Shown here in pieces: positions 38,757 to 48,842 of a stretch of DNA of 64,000 bases (position 1 is the stretch's first letter; each line of letters opens with the position of its first letter). The notes beneath the pieces were generated by a model. It worked only from the letters and a program-made list of their open reading frames with translations. It did not search any database and was not told the origin of the DNA. Made by a program: the position numbers and the translations under genes. Source of the DNA: Enterobacteriaceae bacterium B14 (lineage in GTDB: Bacteria; Pseudomonadota; Gammaproteobacteria; Enterobacterales; Enterobacteriaceae); the NCBI GenBank assembly GCA_000307305.1, contig DF158883.1:124001-188000 (forward strand), given 5' to 3'.

Positions 38757-39414
38757 GATTCATTCCTCGTTTGGCTCCCCAGCTACTTAGGTACTTAATC
38801 AGTAATTCCAGCAAAATGCTGATTGCCCAGTAGAGTGCGATCGCGACAATAAAGGCGTTAAACGGAATAAAGTAGGTTGCTTGGACGCTATTGGCAGCGG
38901 CGGTAATATCCTGAACGGTAATAATGCTCAGAAAAGCGGTATCTTTGAGGCAGATAATCAACTGATTTCCCATCAAAGGTAAGGATGACGAAAAGATATT
39001 TGGCAGGATAATACGGCGGAAAATTTTATAGCGAGAAAACCCCTGAGCAGTACTTGCCTCAATATAACCGTTGGAAAACAGTCGGCGTTGGCTGCGTAAT
39101 ATTTCAAAGAAATAAGCGCCGTGGTAGATAATTAAGGCTATCAAACCTGCCGTCCAAGGCTCCATGCTAATGCCTATTTCAGGCAGGCCGTAATAGAGTA
39201 AGTAAGCCAGAATTAAAAAAGGAATTGCCCGCATTAAACTGACAAAACCAATAATCAATTTGTTGAGGTTTTTTTTCTGATATTCGGTCAAATAGCACAG
39301 CACGACCCCGATGATTAACGCGGCAATAGCTGAGGTAATAAAGAGTTCAAGGGTGGTGAGCAAGCCTGAGATAAAGCTATCGCGCACCGACCAGATAACG
39401 GCCCATTGTTCCAT
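38749..39414 (-). CDS. Polar amino acid ABC importer, permease subunit 2
   Basis: HisMQ-type permease of 221 residues with about five membrane helices. The coupling EAA-like loop reads [21 protein letters not shown] near 130-150, and [20 protein letters not shown] is typical of the family. It follows the other permease by 15 bases and overlaps the ATPase gene. The two permeases probably form a heterodimer. Confidence 0.9.
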   Translation of the reverse strand: MEQWAVIWSVRDSFISGLLTTLELFITSAIAALIIGVVLCYLTEYQKKNLNKLIIGFVSLMRAIPFLILAYLLYYGLPEIGISMEPWTAGLIALIIYHGAYFFEILRSQRRLFSNGYIEASTAQGFSRYKIFRRIILPNIFSSSLPLMGNQLIICLKDTAFLSIITVQDITAAANSVQATYFIPFNAFIVAIALYWAISILLELLIKYLSSWGAKRGMNHV

Positions 39415-39429
39415 TGTTCCTCCCGTTTT

Positions 39430-40071
39430 TTATCGTGCCAGACGCTTCGCTTTACGTTCTGCCATGCTCTGTAGTTTTAGCAGCAAGCCAATGATCGCCA
39501 CATAAAGCAGTCCTGCAGCCAGAATCGGTGCTAGAGGTTCATAGGTGACAGAGGAAATTCGGTTGGTTACTCGGGTTAAATCCACGACCCCGATGACTGC
39601 GATAGCAGGGCTTCCCTTGATCAAAAATGACATCTCGTTGACCAGTGCTGGCAGGCTCTCAATCCACATCTGTGGCAGCATGATGTAGCGGAAATAAGCC
39701 CAACGTGACATGCCAACGGATTCTGCAGCCTCTCTCTGCTCTCGGGGGAAAATACGAAATGCATTACGCCAGATTTCGGCGTTAAAAGCAGAGGTGTTAA
39801 GCGTCATGGCCGCGATTGCCGCGACACTTTTATCAAGATTGATCCCCATTGTTGGCAGGGATAGGAACAAAAACAGTACCAGTGTCACTAATGGCGTAGC
39901 ACGTGCCAAGCTGATATAGACCACCAGTAGTTGGTCTATAACCGGAATCTTAAGCATACGCACTAGTGCGATTAACAGGCCAATGATGACCCCAAAGATG
40001 ATGGCAATAGCTGAAATCCAGAGGGTCGTCCATGCGCCGTCAATCAGTAACTGCCAAGAAATTGCATCCAT
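39430..40071 (-). CDS. Polar amino acid ABC importer, permease subunit 1
   Basis: HisMQ-type permease of 213 residues, about five helices, with SLARATPLVTLVLFLFLSLP near 70 and the coupling loop EAAESVGMSRWAYFRYIMLPQ near 118-138. It is encoded between the binding protein gene (45 bases upstream) and the second permease. Confidence 0.9.
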   Translation of the reverse strand: MDAISWQLLIDGAWTTLWISAIAIIFGVIIGLLIALVRMLKIPVIDQLLVVYISLARATPLVTLVLFLFLSLPTMGINLDKSVAAIAAMTLNTSAFNAEIWRNAFRIFPREQREAAESVGMSRWAYFRYIMLPQMWIESLPALVNEMSFLIKGSPAIAVIGVVDLTRVTNRISSVTYEPLAPILAAGLLYVAIIGLLLKLQSMAERKAKRLAR

Positions 40072-40116
40072 ATGGCTTCCCCTCGGATTAAAGCGGCGGT
40101 TTCCCGCCGTAAAATA

Positions 40117-40968
40117 TTACTGGCCCACTAGCTTATGGAACTGCTCAGGAGTAGTAATTGCCTCCGTCGGCAGCGTGTCGTAGGTTTCGCCGAACCATTT
40201 TTGTTGTAGTTCAGCGAGCTTCCCAGTTTCACGCATGTGGTCCATAAATTTGGTCATGTAGTCGAGAAGTTCTGGGGAGCTTTTAGGAATGGGCCATGAA
40301 ATATAACCCGGCCCGGAGACGGCCAGCCCTTTTTCAAAGACTTTAGGTTTGGATTTGACGAGATCATTTACCGAGATAACGACATTAATCACGTAATCGA
40401 GACGCTTATTAGCCAGATCGGCGTAGGCCTCAGGATAGGATGGATACTCCACCACTGGCCCTAATTTACCCCCCGTCTTCTCCAGCATGGCTTTCAGTTC
40501 TGGCAAGCGAGCCAGTAGGGCGCTGCCTGCCTGTAGGCCCACTTTCTTACCGCTTAAATCAGCGATGGTGGCGAGTGAGTTATCTCCGGCTCGTTTCACA
40601 AAATAGTGTTGAGCCGATGCCCACGGTGGGGCGTAATTGAAAACTTTAAGGCGCTCATCGGTGACGATGGTACCGGTTAATCCCATATCGTACTGACCCG
40701 CTGAGACAGAGGCTAATAACCCCGTCCACGGCAGAATACTTTGGTCAATGTTGAATTTCGCATAGCGGCGTAATTCCTCGAGCATATCTTTGTTAAAGCC
40801 ATCCGCCTTGCCGTTATTCATAAAGTTGAATGGCGCGTAATCGTCTTCCGTCGCGACTTTTAGCGTGCCAGATTTTTCTATCGCAGGAAGATCTGCTGCG
40901 GCCACGTGATGAGCAAAAGAGAGTGCTAGAGCAGCACCTAGACAAATTGAAACCAGTGATTTTTTCAT
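40117..40968 (-). CDS. Polar amino acid ABC importer, periplasmic binding protein
   Basis: Family 3 solute-binding protein of 283 residues. The signal peptide ends near residue 24 (HHVAAA|DLP). Motifs are GTLKVATEDDYAPFNFMNNG near 34-53, GFNKDMLEELRRYAKF and YDMGLTGTIVTDERLKVFNYAPP. The ligand-contacting Arg usual in the TDERLK/TPER segment is present. First gene of the importer operon and divergent from the MocR gene, which probably controls it. The ligand is unproven; the neighbouring transaminase suggests an amino compound. Confidence 0.92.
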   Translation of the reverse strand: MKKSLVSICLGAALALSFAHHVAAADLPAIEKSGTLKVATEDDYAPFNFMNNGKADGFNKDMLEELRRYAKFNIDQSILPWTGLLASVSAGQYDMGLTGTIVTDERLKVFNYAPPWASAQHYFVKRAGDNSLATIADLSGKKVGLQAGSALLARLPELKAMLEKTGGKLGPVVEYPSYPEAYADLANKRLDYVINVVISVNDLVKSKPKVFEKGLAVSGPGYISWPIPKSSPELLDYMTKFMDHMRETGKLAELQQKWFGETYDTLPTEAITTPEQFHKLVGQ

Positions 40969-41248
40969 TAATCCACCTCTTATTCATTTGCCAGACTTGT
41001 TCATTCCAGAACACGAAAAGGTTTATGCAAAATATGTGCCGATGGAAGTTCCTATCCGCGACTAGTGGGTACATTTTTACTGTAGGGAGCGTTTATGTGT
41101 TCTGGATAGAGCCAGTTTTGCCAAGTGTATGTGTCAGTTTGACTCGATAGGGATGATTTTTGTTAATAATTGGTATGAAAATTGCTAAATGTTTATGGTA
41201 ATGTGCTACGGCGTGTGGCTTGCAGTGTGCTTGCGTAAGGAGTTTTTT

Positions 41249-42715
41249 ATGTTCCGTCATCTTTTACATATCGATTTTGCACCGCACCGTAGCTTGCAGG
41301 AACAGGTTAGGGAGACGCTGATTAACGCTATTATGAGTGGTATTTTCCCCACAGATACGCCGCTTCCCTCTTGTCGCCAGCTGGCCTCTCAACTGCAGGT
41401 GTCGCGTAATACGACGGCGTTGGTTTTCGAGAGTCTAGTTAATGAAGGCTTCTTGGTAAGCCGTCCGCGTAGTGGTTATTACCTACATTCGGACTATCAG
41501 CCAGCACAACGCACCAGCACCGCACAATCTGCACCGCATGTGACAGAGAATGCACCATGTTGGGGCGCAAGGTTACAAATGGCCCCTAGCCAGCAGACAT
41601 CGACTCTGAAACCCGCAGGTTGGATGAACTATCGTTATCCTTTTATTTACGGACAGCCAGATACTCGACAGTTTCCGTTGGCTGCTTGGCGTTCGGCATC
41701 TAACTGGTTACATAGAGGCATACATGACCCGGCATGGGTGCTCGATCATATCGATCAGGATGTGCCGATGTTGATTGAGCAAATTCGCACCCGAGTTTTG
41801 CCAAAGCGGGGCATTGTCGCGGCACCCGACGAAATCCTGATTACCCTTGGCTCGCAAAATGCGTTGTATCTGCTCGCTCGGTTATTGATGTCTTCATCTA
41901 CACGTGTTGGCGTAGAGAACCCCTGTTTTCGTGAGGCGATTAACACCTTTCTCCTTGCCGATGCAGATATTGTTCCCTTTCCAGTGGATGAGGAGGGCAT
42001 TGTACTTAATGATTCTATCTGCGATTACTACTACGTTACACCTGGCCATCAGGTGCCGACTGGTGTGGCGATGAGCAAAACGCGGCGTAATCAGTTGCTG
42101 CAACATGCGACTAACCATGATGCGGTAATTATTGAGGATGATTACGATTCAGAGAGTAACTTTATGCTTAGTCCTCTACCGGCGTTGAAAGCCAGTGACC
42201 GCAGTGGCCGGGTTATCTACGTGAGCAGCCTGTCAAAGGCGCTATCGCCAGGGCTACGATTAGGCTTTATGGTTGCAGCTCCAGAGCTGATTGACGAGGC
42301 TAGGGCACTACGACGGCTGATTTATCGTCATCCACCAACTAATATTCAGTACCAAATGGCCCATTTTCTTGCCCAAGGACACTACGAAACTTACTTACGG
42401 CGCTACCATCAAGATTCCGCCCAGCGTTGGGATCGCCTTAATAATGCGTTACACCATTATTTGCCAGAGTGTAAGGTTATTTCCGGCAGTGAATATGCCA
42501 ATGCCTTTTGGCTATCAACACCGAACGAAATTAGTGCTCAACAGTTAACTTGGCGCGCTGCTCACGCAGGGGTACTTATTGAACCAGGTGAGCGCCATTT
42601 TCTGAGTGAGGCCCCACCAGATAATTTCTTTCGCATGGGATTTCATGCCATTAATCCAGACGCTATCGACCAAGGTGTTAAATTGCTGCAAGAGCAACTT
42701 GTACAATTAAAATAA
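41249..42715 (+). CDS. MocR-type regulator (GntR HTH plus aminotransferase-like domain)
   Basis: 488 residues. The N-terminal winged helix of GntR type covers about 10-75 (LPSCRQLASQLQVSRNTTALVFESLVNEGFLVSRPRSGYYL), linked to a fold-type I aminotransferase-like domain. Its PLP segment reads IEDDYDSE near 305 and SSLSKALSPGLRLGF near 330, the Lys being the expected Schiff base. TauR, GabR and PdxR share this design. A taaggag Shine-Dalgarno supports the ATG at 41249. Divergent from the ABC operon; likely regulator of the importer/transaminase cluster with an amino-compound effector. Confidence 0.9.
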   Translation: MFRHLLHIDFAPHRSLQEQVRETLINAIMSGIFPTDTPLPSCRQLASQLQVSRNTTALVFESLVNEGFLVSRPRSGYYLHSDYQPAQRTSTAQSAPHVTENAPCWGARLQMAPSQQTSTLKPAGWMNYRYPFIYGQPDTRQFPLAAWRSASNWLHRGIHDPAWVLDHIDQDVPMLIEQIRTRVLPKRGIVAAPDEILITLGSQNALYLLARLLMSSSTRVGVENPCFREAINTFLLADADIVPFPVDEEGIVLNDSICDYYYVTPGHQVPTGVAMSKTRRNQLLQHATNHDAVIIEDDYDSESNFMLSPLPALKASDRSGRVIYVSSLSKALSPGLRLGFMVAAPELIDEARALRRLIYRHPPTNIQYQMAHFLAQGHYETYLRRYHQDSAQRWDRLNNALHHYLPECKVISGSEYANAFWLSTPNEISAQQLTWRAAHAGVLIEPGERHFLSEAPPDNFFRMGFHAINPDAIDQGVKLLQEQLVQLK

Positions 42716-42782
42716 TCCTCCTTTTATATGGCATAAAAATATCTCTGTATTGTGATGAGTATTGTGAGCGATTTACGGGCGA

Positions 42783-42817
42783 ATACTGTAAGTGCATCCT
42801 CAATGCACTTACAGTAT
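42783..42817. repeat. Perfect 14-bp inverted repeat between the MocR gene and rpsO
   Basis: Arms atactgtaagtgca and tgcacttacagtat around a 7-nt loop. There is no T tract, so it is not a typical intrinsic terminator. It sits at the right border of the insert that splits truB from rpsO. Confidence 0.8.
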
Positions 42818-42863
42818 GTTCTGAGCATTACAGAGGTAACTCATCTACCAAGTCACATGCTCC

Positions 42864-42892
42864 TTGCTATCCCTGCGTGTGAAGAGTAAAAT
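42864..42892 (+). promoter_or_regulatory. rpsO: Predicted sigma-70 promoter of rpsO
   Basis: -35 ttgcta (42864-42869) and -10 taaaat (42887-42892) with a 17-base spacer. The start would lie near 42899, leaving a leader of about 70 nt before rpsO, compatible with S15 autoregulation known in E. coli. Confidence 0.65.
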
Positions 42893-42971
42893 TGCGCGGC
42901 TTATACATTGGGTGGCTGAATTAGAGATCGGCGCCTATTTTTTTATACATCATATTTTTTGGAGTTCTATA

Positions 42972-43241
42972 ATGTCTCTAAGCGTTGAAGCGAAAGCGAA
43001 TATCGTTGCTGAGTTTGGTCGTGATGCTAACGACAGTGGTTCAAGTCAAGTCCAGATCGCTCTGTTGACTGCACAAATCAACCACCTGCAAGGCCATTTC
43101 TCTGAGCACAAAAAAGATCACCACAGCCGTCGTGGTCTGTTACGCATGGTTTCTCAGCGTCGTAAGCTGCTGGATTACCTCAAGCGTAAAGATGTAGCGT
43201 CTTATACCCAACTGATCGAACGTCTGGGTCTGCGTCGCTAA
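42972..43241 (+). CDS. rpsO: 30S ribosomal protein S15
   Basis: Primary 16S rRNA-binding protein of the 30S platform; also represses its own mRNA. It has 89 residues including the initiator Met, as in E. coli, with the conserved [19 protein letters not shown] and [19 protein letters not shown] segments. The ATG at 42972 follows tggag. The frame extends upstream to 42864, but that part is the promoter/leader. It is normally adjacent to truB; here it depends on its own promoter. Confidence 0.97.
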   Translation: MSLSVEAKANIVAEFGRDANDSGSSQVQIALLTAQINHLQGHFSEHKKDHHSRRGLLRMVSQRRKLLDYLKRKDVASYTQLIERLGLRR

Positions 43242-43254
43242 TCTCGCAAGTTTC

Positions 43255-43286
43255 AGAAGAAAGGGGCCAATAGGCCCCTTTCTTCT
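43255..43286 (+). terminator. Terminator t1 between rpsO and pnp
   Basis: A 14-bp stem (agaagaaaggggcc/ggcccctttcttct) with loop aata. The right arm holds the T-rich part. As in E. coli, partial read-through into pnp is expected. Confidence 0.85.
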
Positions 43287-43358
43287 AAGAAGTAGCAGTA
43301 CTAAATGTATTTATGTCGTTGAGTTATTTTTGTAAAATATAAGTTATTAACTTTATCG

Positions 43359-43411
43359 CGTGGCTCTCTGTTGCTGAGGTTCGCGCGGCTAATGAGAACC
43401 TGTATACCACG
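43359..43411 (+). promoter_or_regulatory. pnp: Structured pnp leader
   Basis: Nested arms cgtgg/ccacg and aggttc/gaacct form a long hairpin upstream of pnp. In E. coli the corresponding leader is cut by RNase III and mediates PNPase autocontrol. Equivalence here is inferred from position and shape. Confidence 0.5.
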
Positions 43412-43522
43412 ATGAAGTGGGATATTGATTGTCATTAGTCGCGAGGATGTGACTGGAGGGTCGGTAATAGCCAACATGCGAGAGCGAATCGCTCTGCGTG
43501 TCGTATCGTGAAGGAAAGAATT

Positions 43523-45640
43523 TTGCTAAATCCTACTATTCGTAAATTTCAGTATGGTCAACATACTGTCACATTGGAAACGGGCATGATGGCTCGCCAG
43601 GCGACTGCCGCTGTTATGGTCAGCATGGACGATACCTGTGTATTCGTTACCGTTGTTGGCGCTAAAAAAGCGAAACCAGGCCAGAGCTTCTTCCCTCTGA
43701 CAGTAAACTATCAAGAGCGTACTTACGCTGCTGGTCGTATCCCTGGTGGTTTCTTCCGTCGTGAAGGCCGCCCTAGCGAAGGTGAAACACTGACCTCTCG
43801 CCTGATCGACCGCCCAATTCGCCCTCTGTTCCCAGAAGGGTTCCTGAACGAAGTTCAGGTTATTGCTACTGTTGTTTCTGTAAACCCACAAATCAGCCCT
43901 GACATCGTTGCGATGATTGGTGCTTCTGCTGCGTTAAGCCTGTCTGGTATTCCATTCAATGGTCCAATCGGTTGTGCTCGTGTTGGTTATATTAATGACC
44001 AATATGTACTGAACCCAACCATGGATGAGCTGAAAGAGAGCCGTTTGGATCTGGTTGTTGCAGGTACCGAAGGCGCAGTACTGATGGTTGAGTCTGAAGC
44101 TGACATCCTGAGCGAAGATCAAATGTTGGGTGCCGTTGTGTTTGGCCATGACCAACAGCAAATCGTTATTGAGAACATCAATGCGTTAGTTGCTGAAGTT
44201 GGCAAGCCGAAGTGGGATTGGCAGTCACCAGAAGTGAATACTTCACTGCAATCTCGCGTTGCGGCACTGTCTGAGTCGCGTCTGGGTGATGCTTATCGCA
44301 TTACTGAAAAACAAGAGCGTTATGCTCAGGTTGATGTGATTAAAGCCGATGTTATCGCTGCATTATTAGCTGAAGATGAAACGTTAGATCAAGGCGAAAT
44401 CAGCGATATGCTGTCTGGCGTTGAGAAAGACGTAGTACGTAGCCGTGTTCTGCGCGGTGAACCACGTATCGATGGTCGTGAGAAAGACATGATCCGTGGT
44501 CTAGATGTGCGTACTGGCGTTCTGCCACGAACTCACGGTTCTGCTCTGTTCACCCGTGGTGAAACTCAGGCTCTGGTAACAGCAACCTTGGGTACTGCTC
44601 GTGACGCGCAAAATATTGATGAATTGACCGGTGAGCGTACTGACAGTTTCTTGCTACACTATAATTTCCCTCCATATTCTGTTGGTGAGACAGGCATGGT
44701 GGGTTCACCGAAGCGTCGTGAAATCGGTCATGGCCGTTTAGCGAAGCGCGGTGTATTGGCAGTGATGCCAAAAGCAGACGAATTCCCGTACACAGTACGT
44801 GTTGTGTCTGAAATCACTGAGTCTAATGGTTCATCATCAATGGCTTCTGTATGTGGTGCTTCTTTAGCACTGATGGATGCTGGTGTACCTATCAAGGCTG
44901 CTGTTGCGGGTATCGCGATGGGTCTGGTGAAAGAAGGCGAAAACTTTGTTGTTCTGTCTGACATTCTGGGTGATGAAGATCACTTAGGCGACATGGACTT
45001 TAAAGTTGCAGGTAGCCGTGAAGGCGTAACTGCACTGCAAATGGATATCAAAATTGAAGGTATTACCCGCGAGATCATGCAGGTTGCTCTGAACCAAGCT
45101 AAGGGTGCGCGTTTGCACATTCTGGGCGTAATGGAACAGGCACTTAGCACACCTCGTGGCGATATTTCTCAATTTGCACCACGTATTTATACTATCAAGA
45201 TCAATCCTGAGAAGATTAAGGATGTGATTGGTAAAGGTGGTTCCGTCATTCGTGCGTTAACGGAAGAGACCGGAACGACGATCGAAATCGAAGATGACGG
45301 TACTATCAAGATTGCTGCGACCGATGGCGAAAAAGCAAACCACGCTATCCGTCGTATCGAAGAGATCACCGCTGAAATCGAAGTGGGCCGTATCTATGCG
45401 GGTAAAGTGACTCGTATCGTTGACTTTGGTGCGTTTGTTGCCATTGGTGGCGGTAAAGAGGGCTTGGTACACATTTCTCAAATCGCTGACAAGCGCGTAG
45501 AGAAAGTGACTGATTACCTGCAAATGGGTCAAGAAGTACCGGTAAAAGTGTTGGAAGTTGATCGCCAAGGCCGTGTGCGTCTGAGCATCAAAGAAGCCAA
45601 CGCGAACCAAGAAGAACCTGCTGCACCAGTAGCAGAATAA
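43523..45640 (+). CDS. pnp: Polyribonucleotide nucleotidyltransferase (PNPase)
   Basis: 3'-5' phosphorolytic exoribonuclease and degradosome component. It has 705 residues: first RNase PH domain (about 10-210), helical linker, second RNase PH domain (about 310-540, [23 protein letters not shown]), KH domain near 555-610 ([20 protein letters not shown]) and S1 domain near 620-690. A TTG at 43523, 7 bases after aagga, matches the E. coli start; an in-frame GTG at 43508 lies upstream. rpsO and pnp are co-transcribed in relatives. Confidence 0.96.
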   Translation: MLNPTIRKFQYGQHTVTLETGMMARQATAAVMVSMDDTCVFVTVVGAKKAKPGQSFFPLTVNYQERTYAAGRIPGGFFRREGRPSEGETLTSRLIDRPIRPLFPEGFLNEVQVIATVVSVNPQISPDIVAMIGASAALSLSGIPFNGPIGCARVGYINDQYVLNPTMDELKESRLDLVVAGTEGAVLMVESEADILSEDQMLGAVVFGHDQQQIVIENINALVAEVGKPKWDWQSPEVNTSLQSRVAALSESRLGDAYRITEKQERYAQVDVIKADVIAALLAEDETLDQGEISDMLSGVEKDVVRSRVLRGEPRIDGREKDMIRGLDVRTGVLPRTHGSALFTRGETQALVTATLGTARDAQNIDELTGERTDSFLLHYNFPPYSVGETGMVGSPKRREIGHGRLAKRGVLAVMPKADEFPYTVRVVSEITESNGSSSMASVCGASLALMDAGVPIKAAVAGIAMGLVKEGENFVVLSDILGDEDHLGDMDFKVAGSREGVTALQMDIKIEGITREIMQVALNQAKGARLHILGVMEQALSTPRGDISQFAPRIYTIKINPEKIKDVIGKGGSVIRALTEETGTTIEIEDDGTIKIAATDGEKANHAIRRIEEITAEIEVGRIYAGKVTRIVDFGAFVAIGGGKEGLVHISQIADKRVEKVTDYLQMGQEVPVKVLEVDRQGRVRLSIKEANANQEEPAAPVAE

Positions 45641-45660
45641 GAACATTTTTTTGCAGTCTT

Positions 45661-45690
45661 ACAGCTCCTTATCATGAGATAGGGGGCTGT
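45661..45690 (+). terminator. Hairpin between pnp and nlpI
   Basis: Arms acagctcc and gggggctgt (one G-U pair) with further pairing of tatc/gata inside. No T tract, so termination efficiency is unclear. Confidence 0.45.
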
Positions 45691-45772
45691 CCGTGTTGTG
45701 AGAGCAGGATGTTCTCGTATTAAGCAAACGTATAGCAGGAGTGCTGTTCATGTTTGTTTTCGGGAGTAGGAA

Positions 45773-46666
45773 ATGAAGCCAATCAAGCGCTGGTACTTTA
45801 TTGCGATTGCACTACTATTCTTAGTGGGGTGTAGCAATAATTTGAACTTAGATTGGCGCAGAGATGTATTGGCGATGCCATTGCAACCTACTCTACAACA
45901 AGAGGTCATGCTAGCTCGCATGGAGCAAATCCTAGCCAGCAGAGCATTGACCGATGATGAACGCGCCCAGCTTTTGTATGAGCGAGGCGTTCTTTACGAT
46001 AGCTTAGGGTTGAGAGCATTAGCGCGTAACGATTTTTCGCAAGCGCTAGCTATTCGTCCGGATATGCCGGAAGTATTCAACTACCTGGGGATTTACTTAA
46101 CGCAGGCAGGCAATTTTGATGCTGCCTATGAAGCGTTTGATTCTGTACTAGAGCTTGATCCAACTTACAACTACGCGCGTTTAAATCGGGGCATCGCTTT
46201 ATATTATGGCGGTCGCTACCCATTAGCGCAGGATGATTTGCAGGCGTTTTATCAAGAAGACCGCAACGATCCTTTCCGTTCACTTTGGCTGTATCTAGTT
46301 GAACGAGAGATTGATCCCGGTATGGCTACCAGTGCACTAAAACAGCGCTATGGTAATGCTGACCAGTCTCAATGGGGATGGAATGTGGTTGAGTTTTACC
46401 TAGGCAAGATCAGCGAAAAGACGCTGATGCAGCGCTTACAGGAAGATTCAACGGATAACACATCGCTCGCTGAACATCTCAGTGAAACTGACTTCTATTT
46501 AGGTAAGTACTACCTGAGTCTGGGGGACAAGAACACTGCTTCGGCATTGTTCAAGCTGACGGTTGCCAACAACGTTCATAATTTTGTTGAGCACCGCTAT
46601 GCACTGTTGGAATTGGCCCTTTTAGGGCAAGAGCAAGACGACCTATCAGAATCGGACCAGCAATAG
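45773..46666 (+). CDS. nlpI: Outer membrane lipoprotein NlpI
   Basis: TPR lipoprotein that scaffolds peptidoglycan hydrolases and works with the protease Prc. It has 297 residues. The signal peptide ends in the lipobox LVGC with Cys20 followed by SNN, so no inner-membrane retention Asp is present at +2. TPR repeats cover about 60-170 ([23 protein letters not shown]) with further helices to the C-terminus. A ggagtagga run gives the ribosome site. It lies between pnp and deaD as in E. coli. Confidence 0.95.
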   Translation: MKPIKRWYFIAIALLFLVGCSNNLNLDWRRDVLAMPLQPTLQQEVMLARMEQILASRALTDDERAQLLYERGVLYDSLGLRALARNDFSQALAIRPDMPEVFNYLGIYLTQAGNFDAAYEAFDSVLELDPTYNYARLNRGIALYYGGRYPLAQDDLQAFYQEDRNDPFRSLWLYLVEREIDPGMATSALKQRYGNADQSQWGWNVVEFYLGKISEKTLMQRLQEDSTDNTSLAEHLSETDFYLGKYYLSLGDKNTASALFKLTVANNVHNFVEHRYALLELALLGQEQDDLSESDQQ

Positions 46667-46770
46667 CTGACTGACAACAAATTAACTAATCTGATTATTT
46701 AATTTATCGCCATACATGGCGATAGCGTTGTTCGTTTTTTAATCCAATTTGAGCCGGTTCACACTTTTCA

Positions 46771-46830
46771 ATGAAAATTATTGAGCATTTTCTCGACAAG
46801 TTATGTAGACTGGCCGCCATTATTCAGTGA
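46771..46830 (+). CDS. yrbN: Small leader peptide YrbN upstream of deaD
   Basis: A 19-codon frame, [19 protein letters not shown]. Its position directly before deaD and its LCRLAAI core match YrbN, a short peptide gene known at this place in E. coli. Its tga stop overlaps the gagg ribosome site of deaD (start at 46842), so translation of the peptide could modulate deaD initiation. No strong Shine-Dalgarno is evident for the peptide itself. The orthology rests on position and the core motif. Confidence 0.7.
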   Translation: MKIIEHFLDKLCRLAAIIQ

Positions 46831-46841
46831 GGCACGTGTAC

Positions 46842-48740
46842 ATGGCAGAGCTTGAAACCTCTTTTGCTGACCTGGGGCTATCCGCTCCAATCCTTAAAGC
46901 CCTGAACGACTTGGGCTATGAAAAACCGTCTCCAATTCAGGCGGCTTGTATTCCTAACCTATTAAACGGACGCGACGTGCTGGGCATGGCGCAGACCGGT
47001 AGCGGTAAAACAGCAGCGTTTGCATTACCGTTATTACAAAACATTCAAGCGGACCAAGCTTTCCCTCAGGTTCTGGTGCTGGCACCAACCCGTGAGTTGG
47101 CTGTGCAGGTTGCTGAAGCAATCACTGATTTCTCTAAACATATGTCAGGCGTTAACGTCGTGGCATTGTATGGTGGCCAGCGTTATGACGTGCAACTGCG
47201 CGCTCTGCGTCAGGGGCCTCAGGTTGTTGTTGGTACGCCGGGTCGCCTGTTAGACCACTTAAAGCGCGGTACTCTGAATCTCTCTAAACTGAGTGGATTA
47301 GTACTGGATGAAGCCGATGAAATGTTACGTATGGGCTTCATCGAAGACGTTGAAACGATCATGGCGCAGATCCCAGAAGGTCACCAGACCGCTCTGTTCT
47401 CTGCAACAATGCCAGAAGCGATTCGCCGTATTACCCGTCGTTTCATGAAAGACCCGCAAGAAGTACGTATTCAGTCGAGTTTGACAACGCGTCCTGATAT
47501 CAGCCAAAGCTATTGGACTGTACACGGTATGCGTAAAAACGAAGCGCTGATCCGTTTTCTTGAGGCAGAAGATTTTGATGCTGCGATTATCTTCGTAAGA
47601 ACGAAGAATGCGACATTGGAAGTGGCAGAAGCGCTTGAGCGTAGCGGCTACAACAGTGCGGCATTGAACGGTGATATGAATCAGGCACTGCGTGAGCAAA
47701 CGTTAGAGCGTCTGAAGAATGGCCGTTTAGATATTCTGATCGCGACTGACGTAGCGGCACGTGGTCTGGACGTTGATCGTATCAGCCTTGTTGTTAACTA
47801 CGATATTCCAATGGATTCAGAATCCTACGTTCACCGTATTGGTCGTACGGGCCGTGCAGGCCGTGCTGGTCGTGCTTTACTGTTTGTTGAAAACCGTGAA
47901 CGCCGCTTGCTACGCAACATTGAACGCACGATGAAGTTAACGATTCCAGAAGTTGAGATACCAACGGGTGAATTGTTGAGCCAGCGCCGTTTAGAGAAGT
48001 TTGCTGCACGTGTCAGCCAACAACTTGAAAGCAGCGATTTGGATCAATACCGTGCACTTCTAGCCAACCTAAAAACAGGCTCAGAAGAAGAACAGGATAT
48101 GGAAACGCTGGCTGCAGCTCTGCTGAAAATGGCTCAGGGAGAACGTCCTCTGATCCTGCCACCAGATCCAGTGATTGCGCGTCGTCCACAGCGTGAATTC
48201 CGTGAGCGCACAGAACGTTCCGCGAATGACCGCAATGATCGTCGCCGCGATAGTGCTGATGGCGATCGCCCAGCTCGTCGTGAGCGTCGTGACGTTGGCG
48301 ATATGGAACTGTATCGCATTGAAGTTGGCCGTGATGATGGCGTTGAAGTACGTCATATCGTGGGTGCAATCGCAAACGAAGGCGATATCAGCAGCCGTTA
48401 CATTGGTAACATTAAGCTGTTTGCATCGCATTCAACCATTGAGTTGCCGAAAGGTATGCCAGGTGAGTTGCTGCAACACTTTACTCGTACTCGTATTCTG
48501 AACAAGCCGATGAATATGCAGTTAATGGGTGACGCTCAGCCACATACTGGTGGTGGACGTGGTCGCGGTGGTGATCGTCGCGAAGGCGGTGGTGGTGAGC
48601 GCCGTACCTTTGGTGGCGGCGGTGGTCGTGGGAATGGTGGCAACGGTGGTGAACGCCGTAATACCAATCGCGATCGTGCTCCACGTCGTGACGATGCAGG
48701 GCAGTCAGCTCCTCGCCGCCGTCCAACGAACGATGCATAA
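46842..48740 (+). CDS. deaD: DEAD-box RNA helicase DeaD/CsdA
   Basis: Cold-shock RNA helicase acting in 50S assembly, mRNA unwinding and the cold degradosome. It has 632 residues: Q motif near 10-35, Walker A QTGSGKT at 51-57, DEAD at 156-159, SAT near 188, [11 protein letters not shown] in the second RecA domain, then the DbpA-like RNA-binding domain (about 480-560, [27 protein letters not shown]). A low-complexity Arg/Gly/Asp tail follows. The ATG at 46842 is preferred over the GTG at 46827 because it gives the family [13 protein letters not shown] start. Confidence 0.96.
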   Translation: MAELETSFADLGLSAPILKALNDLGYEKPSPIQAACIPNLLNGRDVLGMAQTGSGKTAAFALPLLQNIQADQAFPQVLVLAPTRELAVQVAEAITDFSKHMSGVNVVALYGGQRYDVQLRALRQGPQVVVGTPGRLLDHLKRGTLNLSKLSGLVLDEADEMLRMGFIEDVETIMAQIPEGHQTALFSATMPEAIRRITRRFMKDPQEVRIQSSLTTRPDISQSYWTVHGMRKNEALIRFLEAEDFDAAIIFVRTKNATLEVAEALERSGYNSAALNGDMNQALREQTLERLKNGRLDILIATDVAARGLDVDRISLVVNYDIPMDSESYVHRIGRTGRAGRAGRALLFVENRERRLLRNIERTMKLTIPEVEIPTGELLSQRRLEKFAARVSQQLESSDLDQYRALLANLKTGSEEEQDMETLAAALLKMAQGERPLILPPDPVIARRPQREFRERTERSANDRNDRRRDSADGDRPARRERRDVGDMELYRIEVGRDDGVEVRHIVGAIANEGDISSRYIGNIKLFASHSTIELPKGMPGELLQHFTRTRILNKPMNMQLMGDAQPHTGGGRGRGGDRREGGGGERRTFGGGGGRGNGGNGGERRNTNRDRAPRRDDAGQSAPRRRPTNDA

Positions 48741-48774
48741 ACTGATATAGCGTCGATTTTTATCGACACTAATA

Positions 48775-48807
48775 AAAACACCAGCTTCTTCAGGCTGGTG
48801 TTTTTTT
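48775..48807. terminator. Terminator after deaD, shared with yhbW
   Basis: Stem acaccagc/gctggtgt with A and T flanks, 8-nt loop, seven T on the plus strand. Confidence 0.88.
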
Positions 48808-48842
48808 ATGGATAAAAGACAGATAGCAATATCGTCGATGGA

